Positions 44,865 to 55,143 of a stretch of 64,000 nucleotides of DNA are shown in pieces. The notes beneath the pieces are model-generated. The model was not told where the DNA came from. It searched no databases and saw only the letters and a list, made by a program, of their open reading frames with translations. Where the stretch lies: NCBI GenBank assembly GCA_029298735.1, contig JANSLP010000021.1, positions 172,340-236,339 of the forward strand, written 5' to 3'. Positions within the stretch are counted from its first letter, which is position 1, and the number at the start of each line of letters is the position of its first letter. Made by a program: the position numbers and the translations under genes. Origin of the DNA: Ophiostoma sp. CBS 140.51 (Eukaryota > Ascomycota > Sordariomycetes > Ophiostomatales > Ophiostomataceae).

Positions 44865-47537
44865 TGCCAAGCAACGTCCAAGCCGGCCAAGCAGGAGGCC
44901 AACAGCAACCTTATTATGCCTCAGTGCACCTTCCCTCTCTCGAGCTCCTTCCCTTTCTTCGGTCACCCCCCTTTTAGCACCTGCTTCGTTTTCTTTTATC
45001 TTGTTGTAATTTGATCGCTTCTTGCTCTCTTTATTTGTTTTGTTTCCATTTCCCCCTTTTCTTTCTTCACCCCTCTTTTCTCCAAGACATCACCAACTGT
45101 CTGGAGACCCTGGCGTTGCTCACTAACCGCGCATCGACATTGATCGCCGAGCACATATTGATGTCTCTCTTCTTGTGCTCTCCATCCATACGAGTTACAC
45201 GCCGTTAGCTACCAGTGAATTCGCTGAGTCCGTCCCAACTGCAGGTACATCATCGACAGGCACCACTAAAGCATCATCACCAACACCCAACATTTCGACT
45301 ACTTAATCCTTCACAGGACGCGCTCTCGAGCACATTGTCACAGCGTCGACCAGCTTTGCTTCTCGGCTAACCTTTGCCTCGACCTTTTTGAAACCAGCAA
45401 TTCGAACTGCCCTCCCGCCGTGCCGTCCTGCTCGTCCCAAATAATAAAAGAGCAAAGAGAGCATCTCGTCAGCCTCCCCGCCTTTTCCCATAGACCTTGC
45501 TTTGCCTTCCGACGTCCAGCTGTTCCCCCAAATAACATCTGACAGCTCGTCTTTCTTCCCCGGGCCTCGAGCCTCGACGTCCCAGTTTTTCTCTAGCCCG
45601 ACTGTGCACCCTTGGAACCCGTCCCGTTTTGCGATTGCCAGGGCCTTGCCTCGTCTTATTCTGCCTTTATTTTTGGGTCCTTTCTGCTATTTGGCGGTTA
45701 CCCAATTTCTTTTTTTAATCTTTTATTCTTTTATTCTTTTCCCTGTCCATTTTTTTTTGTTCAGCGCCTTGCTTGCCGCATCTTGACACAACACGCTGGC
45801 CTTCCCTGTGTCTCTCGATCTCGACGACGTCGAGCTTCCACTTCAATACCCCGTACATCGTCCTCCACAATACTACACACAACTCGCCGTCTCTGCTTCT
45901 CAACACTTTACGCTGCACTTTACCTTTTTGTGCTTCGTGCTTGGCTCACAACGGCTAGCCGATCCCGCCTTCCCCCTTCTTTTCCTTCCCCCAGAACAAA
46001 TTCTGAGCCAAAGAACGCTGAGAGGCAAGCCTCTTTTGCGCACCTTGGAATATTCCCAAATTCATCCTTTTTTGTTCCCGACCCGACCAACCACCTCCGT
46101 CGGCTGGGCTTTCACTTTCTGGCGCGCCCTTTTTTTGTCTTCTTTCTTGCTAGTCCAGCTCCAGGGAATACGCTGTCGCTTTTCGCTTTTCCCCTCCCAA
46201 GTTTCTTCGACCTAGACCGGATTCCGCGCACTACGCTGCAATAGTGCTGCAACCACCGAACGGTTTTCCCTGCCCCTACGACACGGCCAGGTCTCCCCCG
46301 CGCGTTGCCTCTTCGGTCTTCGCAATAGCTCGCCCCAGAAGCTAAAGCCCGGGCCCAGAGCCACCAGGAAATGTATTAAGAGCGAAACCCCAAAGACTCT
46401 CTTGGAAGACAAATTGAAAACGAGCAAGACTCTCTGACTCGCAAAGACAAGCGACGAGGCAGAAGAAACGCAAGCAAAGATACAAAAGCGCCAAACTGCC
46501 AAACCACCAAACCGCGCCAGCCAACAAACGATAAAAACCGAAATACGCCGGCACAAAACCACAAAACCCCAACAGACAAGGCACCCCCAAGTCCGGCGAA
46601 TTTCCCCCTTCTATCTTTCTGTTTCTGTTCTTTTTTCTCACTCTATCGCGGATATCCCGAAGTGAGAGAACAACAGAAAAGACAACGCGGGAAAACAAGC
46701 AACAAAAAAGGGGAACGAATTGACCGTTTTGCCTTTGCCTGCCCGCCTTCTCTTTTTTTTCGCCCAAACGCCAACCGCTAGCCCCCAGCACGAAAGGACG
46801 GCCTAGGTTAGCCTGTGGCAGTTCGGAGAAAACGAGCAAGGCAACCAGCCGAAACGAACCAGGAGTGAGAGCGAAAGAAGGAGAGCGAAGCGGACGGATT
46901 GAGCGAAAGGAGGGAAAGAGAAAAAGGTTGAAGAATCGAAGACCAGAAGAAACGAGGAAACAATCCATCGTCATACAACAATCCGCAGACAACCGCAAAC
47001 AACTGCAGAAAACCTCAGACAGGGATTCAACGCAAGGCGCAACCAGTGCTCCTACCACACGACCACAAAAGCACAAAGCCACGCACCCACAGGGAGGCAC
47101 ATTTACCTGTATTTCGTACTCCTCTTACCCCAGGCCACAGGCAAGGAGGCAAGGTGCCCCGGACAAAGCAATCCGCGCCGCGATACCGACGAAACCGAGT
47201 TTACACAAACTCTTTGTCACACCAACCGTTCTCTCGATTCTGCGAATGCCCTGCTGCGACTGAGGCCCTTTTTTGCCGTTATCGTCGCCGCTGCTTCTGC
47301 CGCTATCGCCGCCTCGCCGCGAGAGTGAATGAAGTACGCCTGTCCGCCGCGAGGCTGAACGACTGAGCTTACGCCAATCTCGAACACTCGAACATTCGAC
47401 GTCCCGTGCCGTTTGTTGCTCAAACATTCGTCACCCACCTCCACCCTCGTGTACCAGAGTTTTGGTCCCCTCTTTCTCTTGCCTCACCTCTACCGTCGTT
47501 GTGTGTTACACAAGCCCTGTAGGCTTGCACGCCCACC

Positions 47538-50337
47538 ATGTCGACCTTCTTGAGCAAGCTCAAGCCGAGCGCAGTAAGTCGCGCAACCAGCTCCGAAACC
47601 TCCGAATCCCCTCCGATCATCCTAATCCACATACTTTGCGCCGCACGCGACACACGCATCAATTAACAATGCCTGTCGCATGACCATGATGTGAGAATAC
47701 CTACTAACACTCATGTTCTTTTCCTTGACTATAGGCTGCCGCAAATGCCGCCAACAACATCGCACAGAACAAGAAGAAGGAAGAGCCACCACCGGAGCAG
47801 ACGCCTCTCGAGAAGATGCTGCTGAATGCCGGTCCTATTCGTGATGACGGCACAGACAAGTTTTTCGGCCTCGAGAACGTACGTACTCCTTCTCCTGCAA
47901 TACCAGTCCCGCTTTCCAGAGTGCACAGCTAACATGACTCTCTTCACAGTTTGGAAACTCATGGTAAATCTCGAGCCGCCCCAGCATGATACCCTCGGGG
48001 GGGTTTTTTTTTTTCGAAAAGCTCCGGACTTCCATCTCAACAAGCTACTAACACGCATCTCTCTCATATAGCTACTGCAACTCCATCCTCCAAGCCCTCT
48101 ACCATTCGGAGGTCTTCCGCGAAAATGTCATTCGATTCCCTCCATACTCGCCCGCCAATACGCCGAATGGCAAGCCAAGGAGGGTCGAAGTCCAGGTCCG
48201 CAAACCGTCAGAACACCCGCCGACACCATCAATAGTGCCAGGCACCGCCTCTGCTGCTGCTATCGCGGCCATAACCGGCAAGAAGGATACCCAGGCAGCC
48301 CCGACTAAAAATCGGCCAGCAATCAGCCCCGGCCAGCAACCGAATGGTCAGCAACCCGTCCGCCCCGAAGACAAGCCGGATACGCCAGAATACAAGAAGA
48401 AGCAGGCGATGCTCAAGGGTCCCATCCTCGATCTGTCCGACAATGCGAGCGCATACGGCATGGAGCAGAGCACGTTCACGACTGTCAAGGACATCTTCAT
48501 GGCATTTATCGAAAGCGAGGTCCGCACCGGTGTGCTCAGCCCTTACAACCTTCTCGAGATTTTCCGCAAAGATAACGAGCTTTTCCGTACATCCATGCAC
48601 CAGGACGCACACGAATTTTACGGCTTAGTCTTGAACGACATCATCAAGAACGTCGAGGAGACCGCCATCAAGCTTCAACAGGAGGACAAGGATGGCCTCA
48701 AGAAGTCCGTGCAGGCAGCGCTCGGTGACAACCGGTCTGTTGGCGCGCTGACAGACGGCACCTCCACACCGGGATCGGGCTGGGTGCACGACATCTTCGA
48801 GGGCGTTCTGACATCAGAGACAAGGTGCCTGACCTGCGAGTCTGCCTCACAACGCGACGAGACTTTCCTGGATCTTTCTATCGACCTGGAGGAGCACTCC
48901 TCCGTCACCTCGTGCCTGCGCAAGTTTTCCGCCGAAGAGATGCTGTGCGAGCGCAACAAGTTCCACTGCGACCACTGCGGCGGCCTCCAGGAGGCCGAGA
49001 AGCGCATGAAGATCAAGCGGCTGCCGAAGGTTCTGGCTCTGCACCTGAAGCGCTTCAAGTACTCTGAGGATTACACCAAGCTCGAGAAACTTTTCCACCG
49101 TGTCGTCTACCCCTACCAGCTGCGCATGTTTAACACAACGGATGAGGCACAAGATCCTGACCGGCTGTACGAGCTATACGCCGTGGTGGTGCACATTGGA
49201 GGCAATGCGTACCACGGTCACTATGTCTCAGTGATCAAGACAAAGGAACGTGGCTGGCTATTGTTCGACGACGAAATGGTGGAACCCGTTGACAAGCACT
49301 ATGTGCGCAATTTCTTTGGTGACAAGCCCGGCACCGCGTGCGCCTATGTGCTCTTTTACCAAGAGACGACGTTTGAGAAGATGCAGGCCGAGCAAGAGTT
49401 GGAGGGTCTCGAGGAAATCCGCCTCGCTAACATGAGCGCCGGCCTGGCCCTGTCCCCCGAGGAGCAGGCCCTGCGCGCCAACGGCATCCAGAACGGCGCT
49501 GGCTCGCTCTCTCGCCAGGTTACACAGCCAGCCGTTGCCTCGCCCGCCGACATGCGGGAAGAGTTTATCGGTCTGGAACACGCAAAGACCGCGCCCGGGG
49601 CTGTCCTGACCCCGATCTCGAGTGCACCGAATGTGCCGCCTATGCCAGCGGGCATTGCCGATTCCACACCCGCCGCTGTCGCATCGACACCAGCAGCTGC
49701 CGCCGCATCACCGAGTGCGCCCGCCGTCAACGCCAAACTGGAAGCCACTCGCCTTAAGGAGGAGAAGGAGCGGGAGAAGAGAGAGGCCAAGGCAGCTGAA
49801 AAGGCACGCAAGGTTCAGGAGAAGGAGAACGCCAAGGAGCTGGAGCGGCAACGCAAAGAGCGCGAAAAGGGGCGGGAGGCGCAGCGCAAGGCCGATGCCG
49901 AGGAGATGCGGAGAGTGATTGCCGCGAGCAAGCAGTCGGCGCTCGAGGAGAAGGATGCGCGCAAGAACAGTATCGACAACTCGGCCGGTGGCGGCAAAAC
50001 GGCCGGTTTCTTGAGCCGCAGCGGACGTGGCAGCAAATCCATGTCTCGCAAGAGCTTCAACTTTTTGGGCAAGGACAAGCTGATCGACACGCCGGTGATT
50101 CCCGAGTCGCCATTTGCCAGTGAACAAACTACGGCGGCAAGCAACGGGTCCACAAACGGCAGCAGCGTGAACTCGTCAAGTGCAGCAGCCACCCCTCAAG
50201 CGACGCCACTCGCCCAGACACAGTCGCCAACAACGCTGCCACCACTGCCTGAGCAGGTGCAGGTCGACAAGCCGGTGCGCAAGGAGCGGTTCAGCTTTAG
50301 CTTGGGCCGCAAGAAGAGCAACAGCTTCCTTCCATAG
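47538..50337 (+). CDS. creB: Ubiquitin carboxyl-terminal hydrolase, CreB / Ubp9-Ubp13 (USP12/46) type
   Basis: Four exons: 47538-47573, 47735-47878, 47950-47963 (14 nt) and 48072-50337, totalling 2460 nt or 819 residues plus stop. The Cys box FGNSCYCNSILQALYHS starts at residue 61; Cys65 is the predicted nucleophile and its codon is split by the third intron (TG|C). A second Cys box helps form the zinc site (CLTCES and CDHCGG pairs near 48830-48990). The His box GGNAYHGHYVSV has His448, followed by GWLLFDDEMVEPVDKHYV. The C-terminal region (about 580-690) is a highly charged coiled coil (KEEKEREKREAKAAEKAR and on), as described for Aspergillus CreB. In that organism CreB works with the WD-repeat protein CreC in carbon catabolite repression; the same role here is inference. 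The start MSTFLSKLKPS fits a short conserved basic N-terminus. Confidence 0.93.
47950..47963 (+). other. creB: 14-nt microexon of the CreB-type gene
   Basis: TTTGGAAACTCATG, flanked by CAG (47947-47949) and GTAAAT (47964). It encodes F-G-N-S and the first two bases of the catalytic Cys codon. Skipping shifts the frame; retaining the following intron gives TCA TGG TAA, an immediate stop. Confidence 0.9.
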
Positions 50338-51042
50338 AGCGGCAAGGAAGAAGAACAAAAGCTCTATGGAGTCTACGGAGGAGGCGCACCCACATACCCG
50401 GGCTGGCGTGACCGTGACGAACGTGGCATGAATACCAAGTACAAAATGAAGAGGCGGAAAAGGTGGCTGAAGAGCCGGTGGGCGTCTTTTCGTTCCAATG
50501 TTCGGTGATGGTGAAACATCGACCTTTTATTTTACGACTGCTGTTGGCTTTTTGTTAAAATTTTTGTTGTCTTTTCTCTTCATATTCAAGGTGTTGATGA
50601 GTTCATTTTTTTTTACTCTCTTGACTTTTTTGGTTGCTGAATTTTCCTCGCTTAATTTTTGTGTGGTTTTCTTTCTCATACTCTCGTTTTCTGTTGTATA
50701 TGTATATGAAAAGGGGGCATATATCCTTTCTTTATCCCACTCTCGCGCCGTTTTTTTCTTTCGACTTTTCTTCTCTCTTATAAATTATCATATTCTGTTG
50801 TCATTTCTTGCGCTCGAAAAAAAGTGTCAAAGTTGTGATGGTGTGGTTTGTTTCTTTTTTTACATATCCATATGCTTGGTCTCTACTTCTTTGTCTTTAT
50901 ATCACAATTAGTTAGTGAGAGGCATAGGTAAAGGAGAGCTTATAAGAGATCAAAAATACGTTCGCTTTTATTTTTATGTTCAGTACTCCATGTAGTACTT
51001 GCTTCAAATGTCGCTCGCTATGAAATATGTCCCCGTCTTCTA
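50338..51042. other. Convergent intergenic region, creB / FAP1 3' flanks
   Basis: A 705-bp, very T-rich interval (50490-50900), consistent with the creB 3' UTR and terminator. The 137-codon frame in it is Phe/Leu/Ser-rich shadow. No other feature seen. Confidence 0.55.
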
Positions 51043-54000
51043 TTAAGAAGCGGGCGCTGATTCTTCCCCAATAAATGCTTGCTCAAGAGCTGTCCGGAGC
51101 TCTTCAGTATCCTCGGTCTCCTTGGTCTCGGCCTTCTCGACCTCTTGAGTCTTCTCAACTTCCTCCCCTTCTTTCTCTACCTCAGCCTCATCTACTGCCT
51201 GATCTTCCACTTCTTCCTCTACTTCTTCCTCCTTCTCTTCTTCCGTCGCCTGCTGTGCCAAAATGGCCATCCACCGCTTCCGCTCGGCCTCGGCTGCCGC
51301 CGTCGTCATGCTCGCCGTCTTTTGCTTCTGGCGCAACTTGAACACGACTCGCTTCGTCGACAGAGGCGGCTGCTGTGTTGTGGGAGGCGAACCAACACCA
51401 CCATTCACGGGCGTACCGACAGCCGAGACCTGCCGACTGGCCGATGAGGTGCCCGCAACAATGTTCCACTGGTCGTCGTCGTCCGAGTTGGCGGTGTTGT
51501 CCATCGACTTTTTTCCCATCCGAAGGATGCTGTACTGAGCGTCGACGTGGCACAAAGCCAGCTGCTTTTCGTCCGTATCGGTATCCGTCGACCACCACGC
51601 ATTCATGTACGAGAGCAAAAACACGAGGAGCTGCTCAACGACGGCTGGAGGTGTCGCCTGGATGAGAACGCGCAAGATGACATCGCCGCTGGGCTCGACG
51701 GTATGCTGGTTGAGCGTGGCCGCCTTGTTTAAAGAGGAGGACGATCCTAGTCCCGGCGAGGGGGCCCAGCGTCTCTGCTGCTGCTGCTGCTCGTGCCAGG
51801 CCTCGACAATCGTCTGGAAGGCGTCGTTGTCGAGGATGGTAGGCGTCGCAGTGCTGTCGCCATCACCGTCCGTCTTGGCGGTCTTGCCGCTGTTGGCCGC
51901 CACCGTCGCTGCCAGGGCCGCAGGCACAAAGATGGCATTGAACGGCCGTTTGCGCTCGCTGCGGTCAGCAGGACGTGTTGCATCAACACCATTACGAGCA
52001 GCAGCTGCTTCCTGTGTCGCCTCCTTGAGTTTCAGAGACGCCGCCAGCGCTGCTTCGGCTTCCCGTTCGTCCGCCTCGGCCTTGGCCTTGTCACGCAGAC
52101 GCAAGTAGATTTCTTCGCTCTCGGCCAGCGAGATGTTGGGAACAGCCGGTGTCCCCGTCCGCGGGCGCGTCAGAAACACGTAGCGATGCGGCTCTTCATC
52201 GCGGCTCTCGCTGCGGAGGTTGAAACTCTCAGCCAACAAGTGGAGGAACTGGCGTTCGTGGCGCTTCATCGGCCTGAAGATGCAGGCCTTTTCGTTAGAG
52301 GTAGGGACAGTAGAGGCAGAAACAGAAGTGGTGGTGGAGGCCGGCTCGGCCGGCGTGGACGGCGACGACCCAAAGAAAGAACGAATCTTCACCTCCTGGG
52401 CCGTCGCAAAAGCACGGTTGGCCATGAAGTACTCCATGAGCGCAGTCGAGTACACGAGGTGCTCGTCCTTGTAGTCGTCGGAAATGCGCAGTGCATCCTT
52501 AAGCTGGGCATTCCGCTGGATGCGCAGGCACTCGTCGTCGCACTCGGGGCGACGGTAGGTCGGGGTCGGGTCGGAGGCAGACACATTGCAGCGGACTTTG
52601 CGGGTCTGGCGCTGGCAGGGGCAGGTGACTTCAATGGCGGCGCCGCACGGGTCCGTCTCGCTGCAGACGTCGTCGGCACCGTGGCACGGGTTAGCGCATG
52701 GGTGGCCACACGTAACCTTGGGCCGGCCACACACTTGACTACAGACCGTTGTGACAGCAGCACCCTCTCCCGTGGTGTCCGTCGTTTCTTCACACTTCCC
52801 TTCGGCATGGCAGGGCAGGCGACAGGTATGCACACCACACTTGAGCGTCTTGCCGCAAATGTTGCTGCACTGGATGTTGTCGGCACCACAGGCCACACGG
52901 TTGAGGACGAGCTTGCCACACAAACAAGACTTGGAAACAAGACGCTGGCAGCGCGGGCAGGGTTGCTGCTGGCTGTCGTGGCAGCGATGCGGGATCGAAG
53001 GGTGGCCACATGGAAGGGGGCGTGGGCAGTCAGCATCACAGGATGGCAACACAGTACCGCACAAGTAAGGAGCCTGAACAACAGTCTGTCCACAAGGGCA
53101 GCTCATATCCTCCAAGATGTAAGCAACGCAAGAGTGGCAGGCACCCTTGTGGCAGACTTGTGGGCAAGTATGTTGGCCGCATTTGAGGAGTCGGCCACAG
53201 GGCCGCAGACAAGTATGCTCGGCCTCGATCTCTTCTTGCGCTGTCGAACCTTGAACACCGTTCCGTCTCTTGGGCATCTTCATGCGTGCAGCAGCCTTGG
53301 GCTTGCCCGGACAGCAGACAATGTTGCAGCGGTGCTGCTTGCAGCTCAGCCAGGAGCGGCAGACGGTCTCGCACTGGACATTATCATGGGCGGCGCGGTC
53401 ACTACACACAACGGGCGATGTCATCTGGCCGCAGTTGCAGGATGCATCGACAATCTTGAGGCAGGGCGGACAGGCAGCGGCATGGCATGTCTCTGGGCAG
53501 GCGTGGCCACACTTGATAATCTTGTCACAGACCTTGTCGCAAGCCGGTATCGGGTCTTCACAAGACGTGCGTGCTGGAGCGCCCGCGGAAGAAAGAAGTG
53601 TCTTGCCGCAGAGACAGTGGGTAATGACGTCGGGCGAGGTTGGGCAGTGAGCCGGGCTGGCGTCTTGGGCATGGCACGGCTTCTTGCAAAAGTGCTTGCC
53701 ACAATCAAAGGCACGGCCACAGACCGTGTCACACTTGAAGGTGCCTTCAAAGGAAGACGTGGCCGCGCCGCCATACACGAGCTGGCCATAGTTGGCCGAC
53801 GTCTGCGCATGTTCGCGGTCTTTGCAGGGCACGTCCTGCTGCGTCTTGCCACAAAAACAGGTCGATGGCATAGGTACAGTGCAGGCGCCGCAGTCGTCCG
53901 GGTGGCATGTCCGCTGGCACTTGTGCGTCCGGCAGGCCAACGTGTTATCGCAGACGGCGCCGCAGGTCCATGACCGCTGGGCGCCCGCAGCGCACGGTTT

Positions 54001-55143
54001 GATAGATGTTTCTTTGCCGCAGAAGCAGGTGATGAGCGGGCCCATCTCGGTACAAGGTGGACAGGGTCCGGCATGGCACGGATTCGGGCACGTATGGTGG
54101 CAGTCGGCTCGACCGCGTCCACAGATGCGACCACACGAGTGTGGCGGCAGAGCCGGAGGAGCAATGCCTGCCGCCTTTTGCTTGCCACACCAGCACAGTT
54201 TTCGGCCAAAGAATCCAGCACCGCCACCGCTGTTCTCGGTTTCGTTGTTCGCCGCCGTGCTCGCTGCCGCAGCTTCGGTGTTGCACGCCGGACAGCGGAT
54301 CTTATCAATGGCCAGGCCCTGGTTGAGGGCTTGCTTCACCCATGCCGACACGCAGGCGAAATGGGCCACATGGTAGCACATGGAGCAGGCCCAGATCTTA
54401 GAGCCGCGCGTGACGGCATTCAAACAGATGGGGCAGTCGTAGTTGCCCGAGTCAATGTCCTCGTGCATGCGTGTGGGCAGATCAGGCGCCAACGACGGTG
54501 GGCCCTTGGGCGCGCCGTAGCTGGCGACGGAGCCGGCTTCGGATGCCGCCTCGGATGCCGCCGCCTGGGCTGCTGCTGCACGCGCAGCTCGTCTCCGAGC
54601 GTTGCGCGATGGCTGCGAAGGTGTATCGTTTCCATTGGCTGGACCGTTTGGCAGAACCTGTCCTTCTGGTACTGACGCCGGCTGTGACCCAGACAGCTGG
54701 TTGCCAAACATGCGTGGAGGCGCAATCAACGATCCGCCGCCCCGTCCGCCACGACTACCGCGGGTCAGTCCACCCCGACCCCGGCCTCGGCCGTGAGCTG
54801 GAGGTTGGGCTGGTGGTTGGACTTGCTGGGCCGGCTGCTGAGTTGGTTGTTCAGATTGCTGAGGAGGTTGCTGCTGCTGTTGCCGTTGTTGGGCTACCGG
54901 TCCGTCCTGGACAGCCGGCCGGCCGTTGCGGCCGCGTCCTCTGCCACGACCAGCATCATTCTGGCCGCCACGCTGTCTCCGTCCGCGGGCAGCACTTGGC
55001 CGTAGATCTGTGCTGTCTTGTGCAGCTGGAGTTGCAGTCGCATTTGCGGTTGAGTTCGAGTTTCCGTTTGAAGCCCCCGGAACAAAGCCTTGGGGTCCCC
55101 ACGTACTGGCCTCGGGGTTCAAGCCCGGCCTGGGAGCAGACAT
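51043..55143 (-). CDS. FAP1: NF-X1-type zinc-finger protein, FAP1 / NFX1 family
   Basis: A single exon of 1366 residues on the minus strand. The N-terminus is low-complexity (RG-rich repeats RGRGRGR, GRGRGGLTRGSRGGRGGG; Gln/Pro-rich stretch). A RING-type finger lies at about residues 236-290 (YDCPICLNAVTRGSKIWACS and CYHVAHFACVSAW, then RCPAC). From about 330 to 870 there is a long series of NF-X1 zinc fingers built on C-G-H/K-H-x-C-x-x-x-C-H-x-G-x-C patterns (CGQHTCPQVCHKGACHSC, CGVHTCRLPCHAEGKC). An R3H-like region lies at about 950-1000 (RHERQFLHLLAESFNLRSES), and the tail is Glu/Val-rich. In yeast Fap1 is an FKBP12-binding protein; animal NFX1/shuttle craft act as RING E3s and transcription or mRNA regulators. 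LNPEAS...GFVPG near the start resembles a degenerate PAM2 motif. The start is the first ATG, with the stop at 51043. Confidence 0.94.
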   Translation of the reverse strand: MSAPRPGLNPEASTWGPQGFVPGASNGNSNSTANATATPAAQDSTDLRPSAARGRRQRGGQNDAGRGRGRGRNGRPAVQDGPVAQQRQQQQQPPQQSEQPTQQPAQQVQPPAQPPAHGRGRGRGGLTRGSRGGRGGGSLIAPPRMFGNQLSGSQPASVPEGQVLPNGPANGNDTPSQPSRNARRRAARAAAAQAAASEAASEAGSVASYGAPKGPPSLAPDLPTRMHEDIDSGNYDCPICLNAVTRGSKIWACSMCYHVAHFACVSAWVKQALNQGLAIDKIRCPACNTEAAAASTAANNETENSGGGAGFFGRKLCWCGKQKAAGIAPPALPPHSCGRICGRGRADCHHTCPNPCHAGPCPPCTEMGPLITCFCGKETSIKPCAAGAQRSWTCGAVCDNTLACRTHKCQRTCHPDDCGACTVPMPSTCFCGKTQQDVPCKDREHAQTSANYGQLVYGGAATSSFEGTFKCDTVCGRAFDCGKHFCKKPCHAQDASPAHCPTSPDVITHCLCGKTLLSSAGAPARTSCEDPIPACDKVCDKIIKCGHACPETCHAAACPPCLKIVDASCNCGQMTSPVVCSDRAAHDNVQCETVCRSWLSCKQHRCNIVCCPGKPKAAARMKMPKRRNGVQGSTAQEEIEAEHTCLRPCGRLLKCGQHTCPQVCHKGACHSCVAYILEDMSCPCGQTVVQAPYLCGTVLPSCDADCPRPLPCGHPSIPHRCHDSQQQPCPRCQRLVSKSCLCGKLVLNRVACGADNIQCSNICGKTLKCGVHTCRLPCHAEGKCEETTDTTGEGAAVTTVCSQVCGRPKVTCGHPCANPCHGADDVCSETDPCGAAIEVTCPCQRQTRKVRCNVSASDPTPTYRRPECDDECLRIQRNAQLKDALRISDDYKDEHLVYSTALMEYFMANRAFATAQEVKIRSFFGSSPSTPAEPASTTTSVSASTVPTSNEKACIFRPMKRHERQFLHLLAESFNLRSESRDEEPHRYVFLTRPRTGTPAVPNISLAESEEIYLRLRDKAKAEADEREAEAALAASLKLKEATQEAAAARNGVDATRPADRSERKRPFNAIFVPAALAATVAANSGKTAKTDGDGDSTATPTILDNDAFQTIVEAWHEQQQQQRRWAPSPGLGSSSSLNKAATLNQHTVEPSGDVILRVLIQATPPAVVEQLLVFLLSYMNAWWSTDTDTDEKQLALCHVDAQYSILRMGKKSMDNTANSDDDDQWNIVAGTSSASRQVSAVGTPVNGGVGSPPTTQQPPLSTKRVVFKLRQKQKTASMTTAAAEAERKRWMAILAQQATEEEKEEEVEEEVEDQAVDEAEVEKEGEEVEKTQEVEKAETKETEDTEELRTALEQAFIGEESAPAS

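Larger units (their letters stand above)
40092..47537. other. 7.4-kb interval with no convincing gene
   Basis: I found no supported gene between the phosphate carrier and the CreB-type gene. The longest frame (42675-43631, +, 318 codons) starts with an arbitrary ATG, has no domain and shares its span with frames on both strands. Pyrimidine-rich tracts occur at 41380-41520, 42040-42130, 45000-45090 and 45540-46220. From about 46330 to 47400 the + strand is A/C-rich with many short CAACAA/GAAAC runs, consistent with a long leader of the downstream gene. Short tandem repeats are at 41712 and 44825. A large regulatory region or a non-coding RNA is possible but unproven. Confidence 0.5.

Noticed and set aside
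51793..53973. 726-codon open frame on the + strand
   Set aside because: It is antisense to the NF-X1 finger region of FAP1. Regular Cys/His codons and high GC suppress stops in that frame; it has no domain and no expected codon bias.
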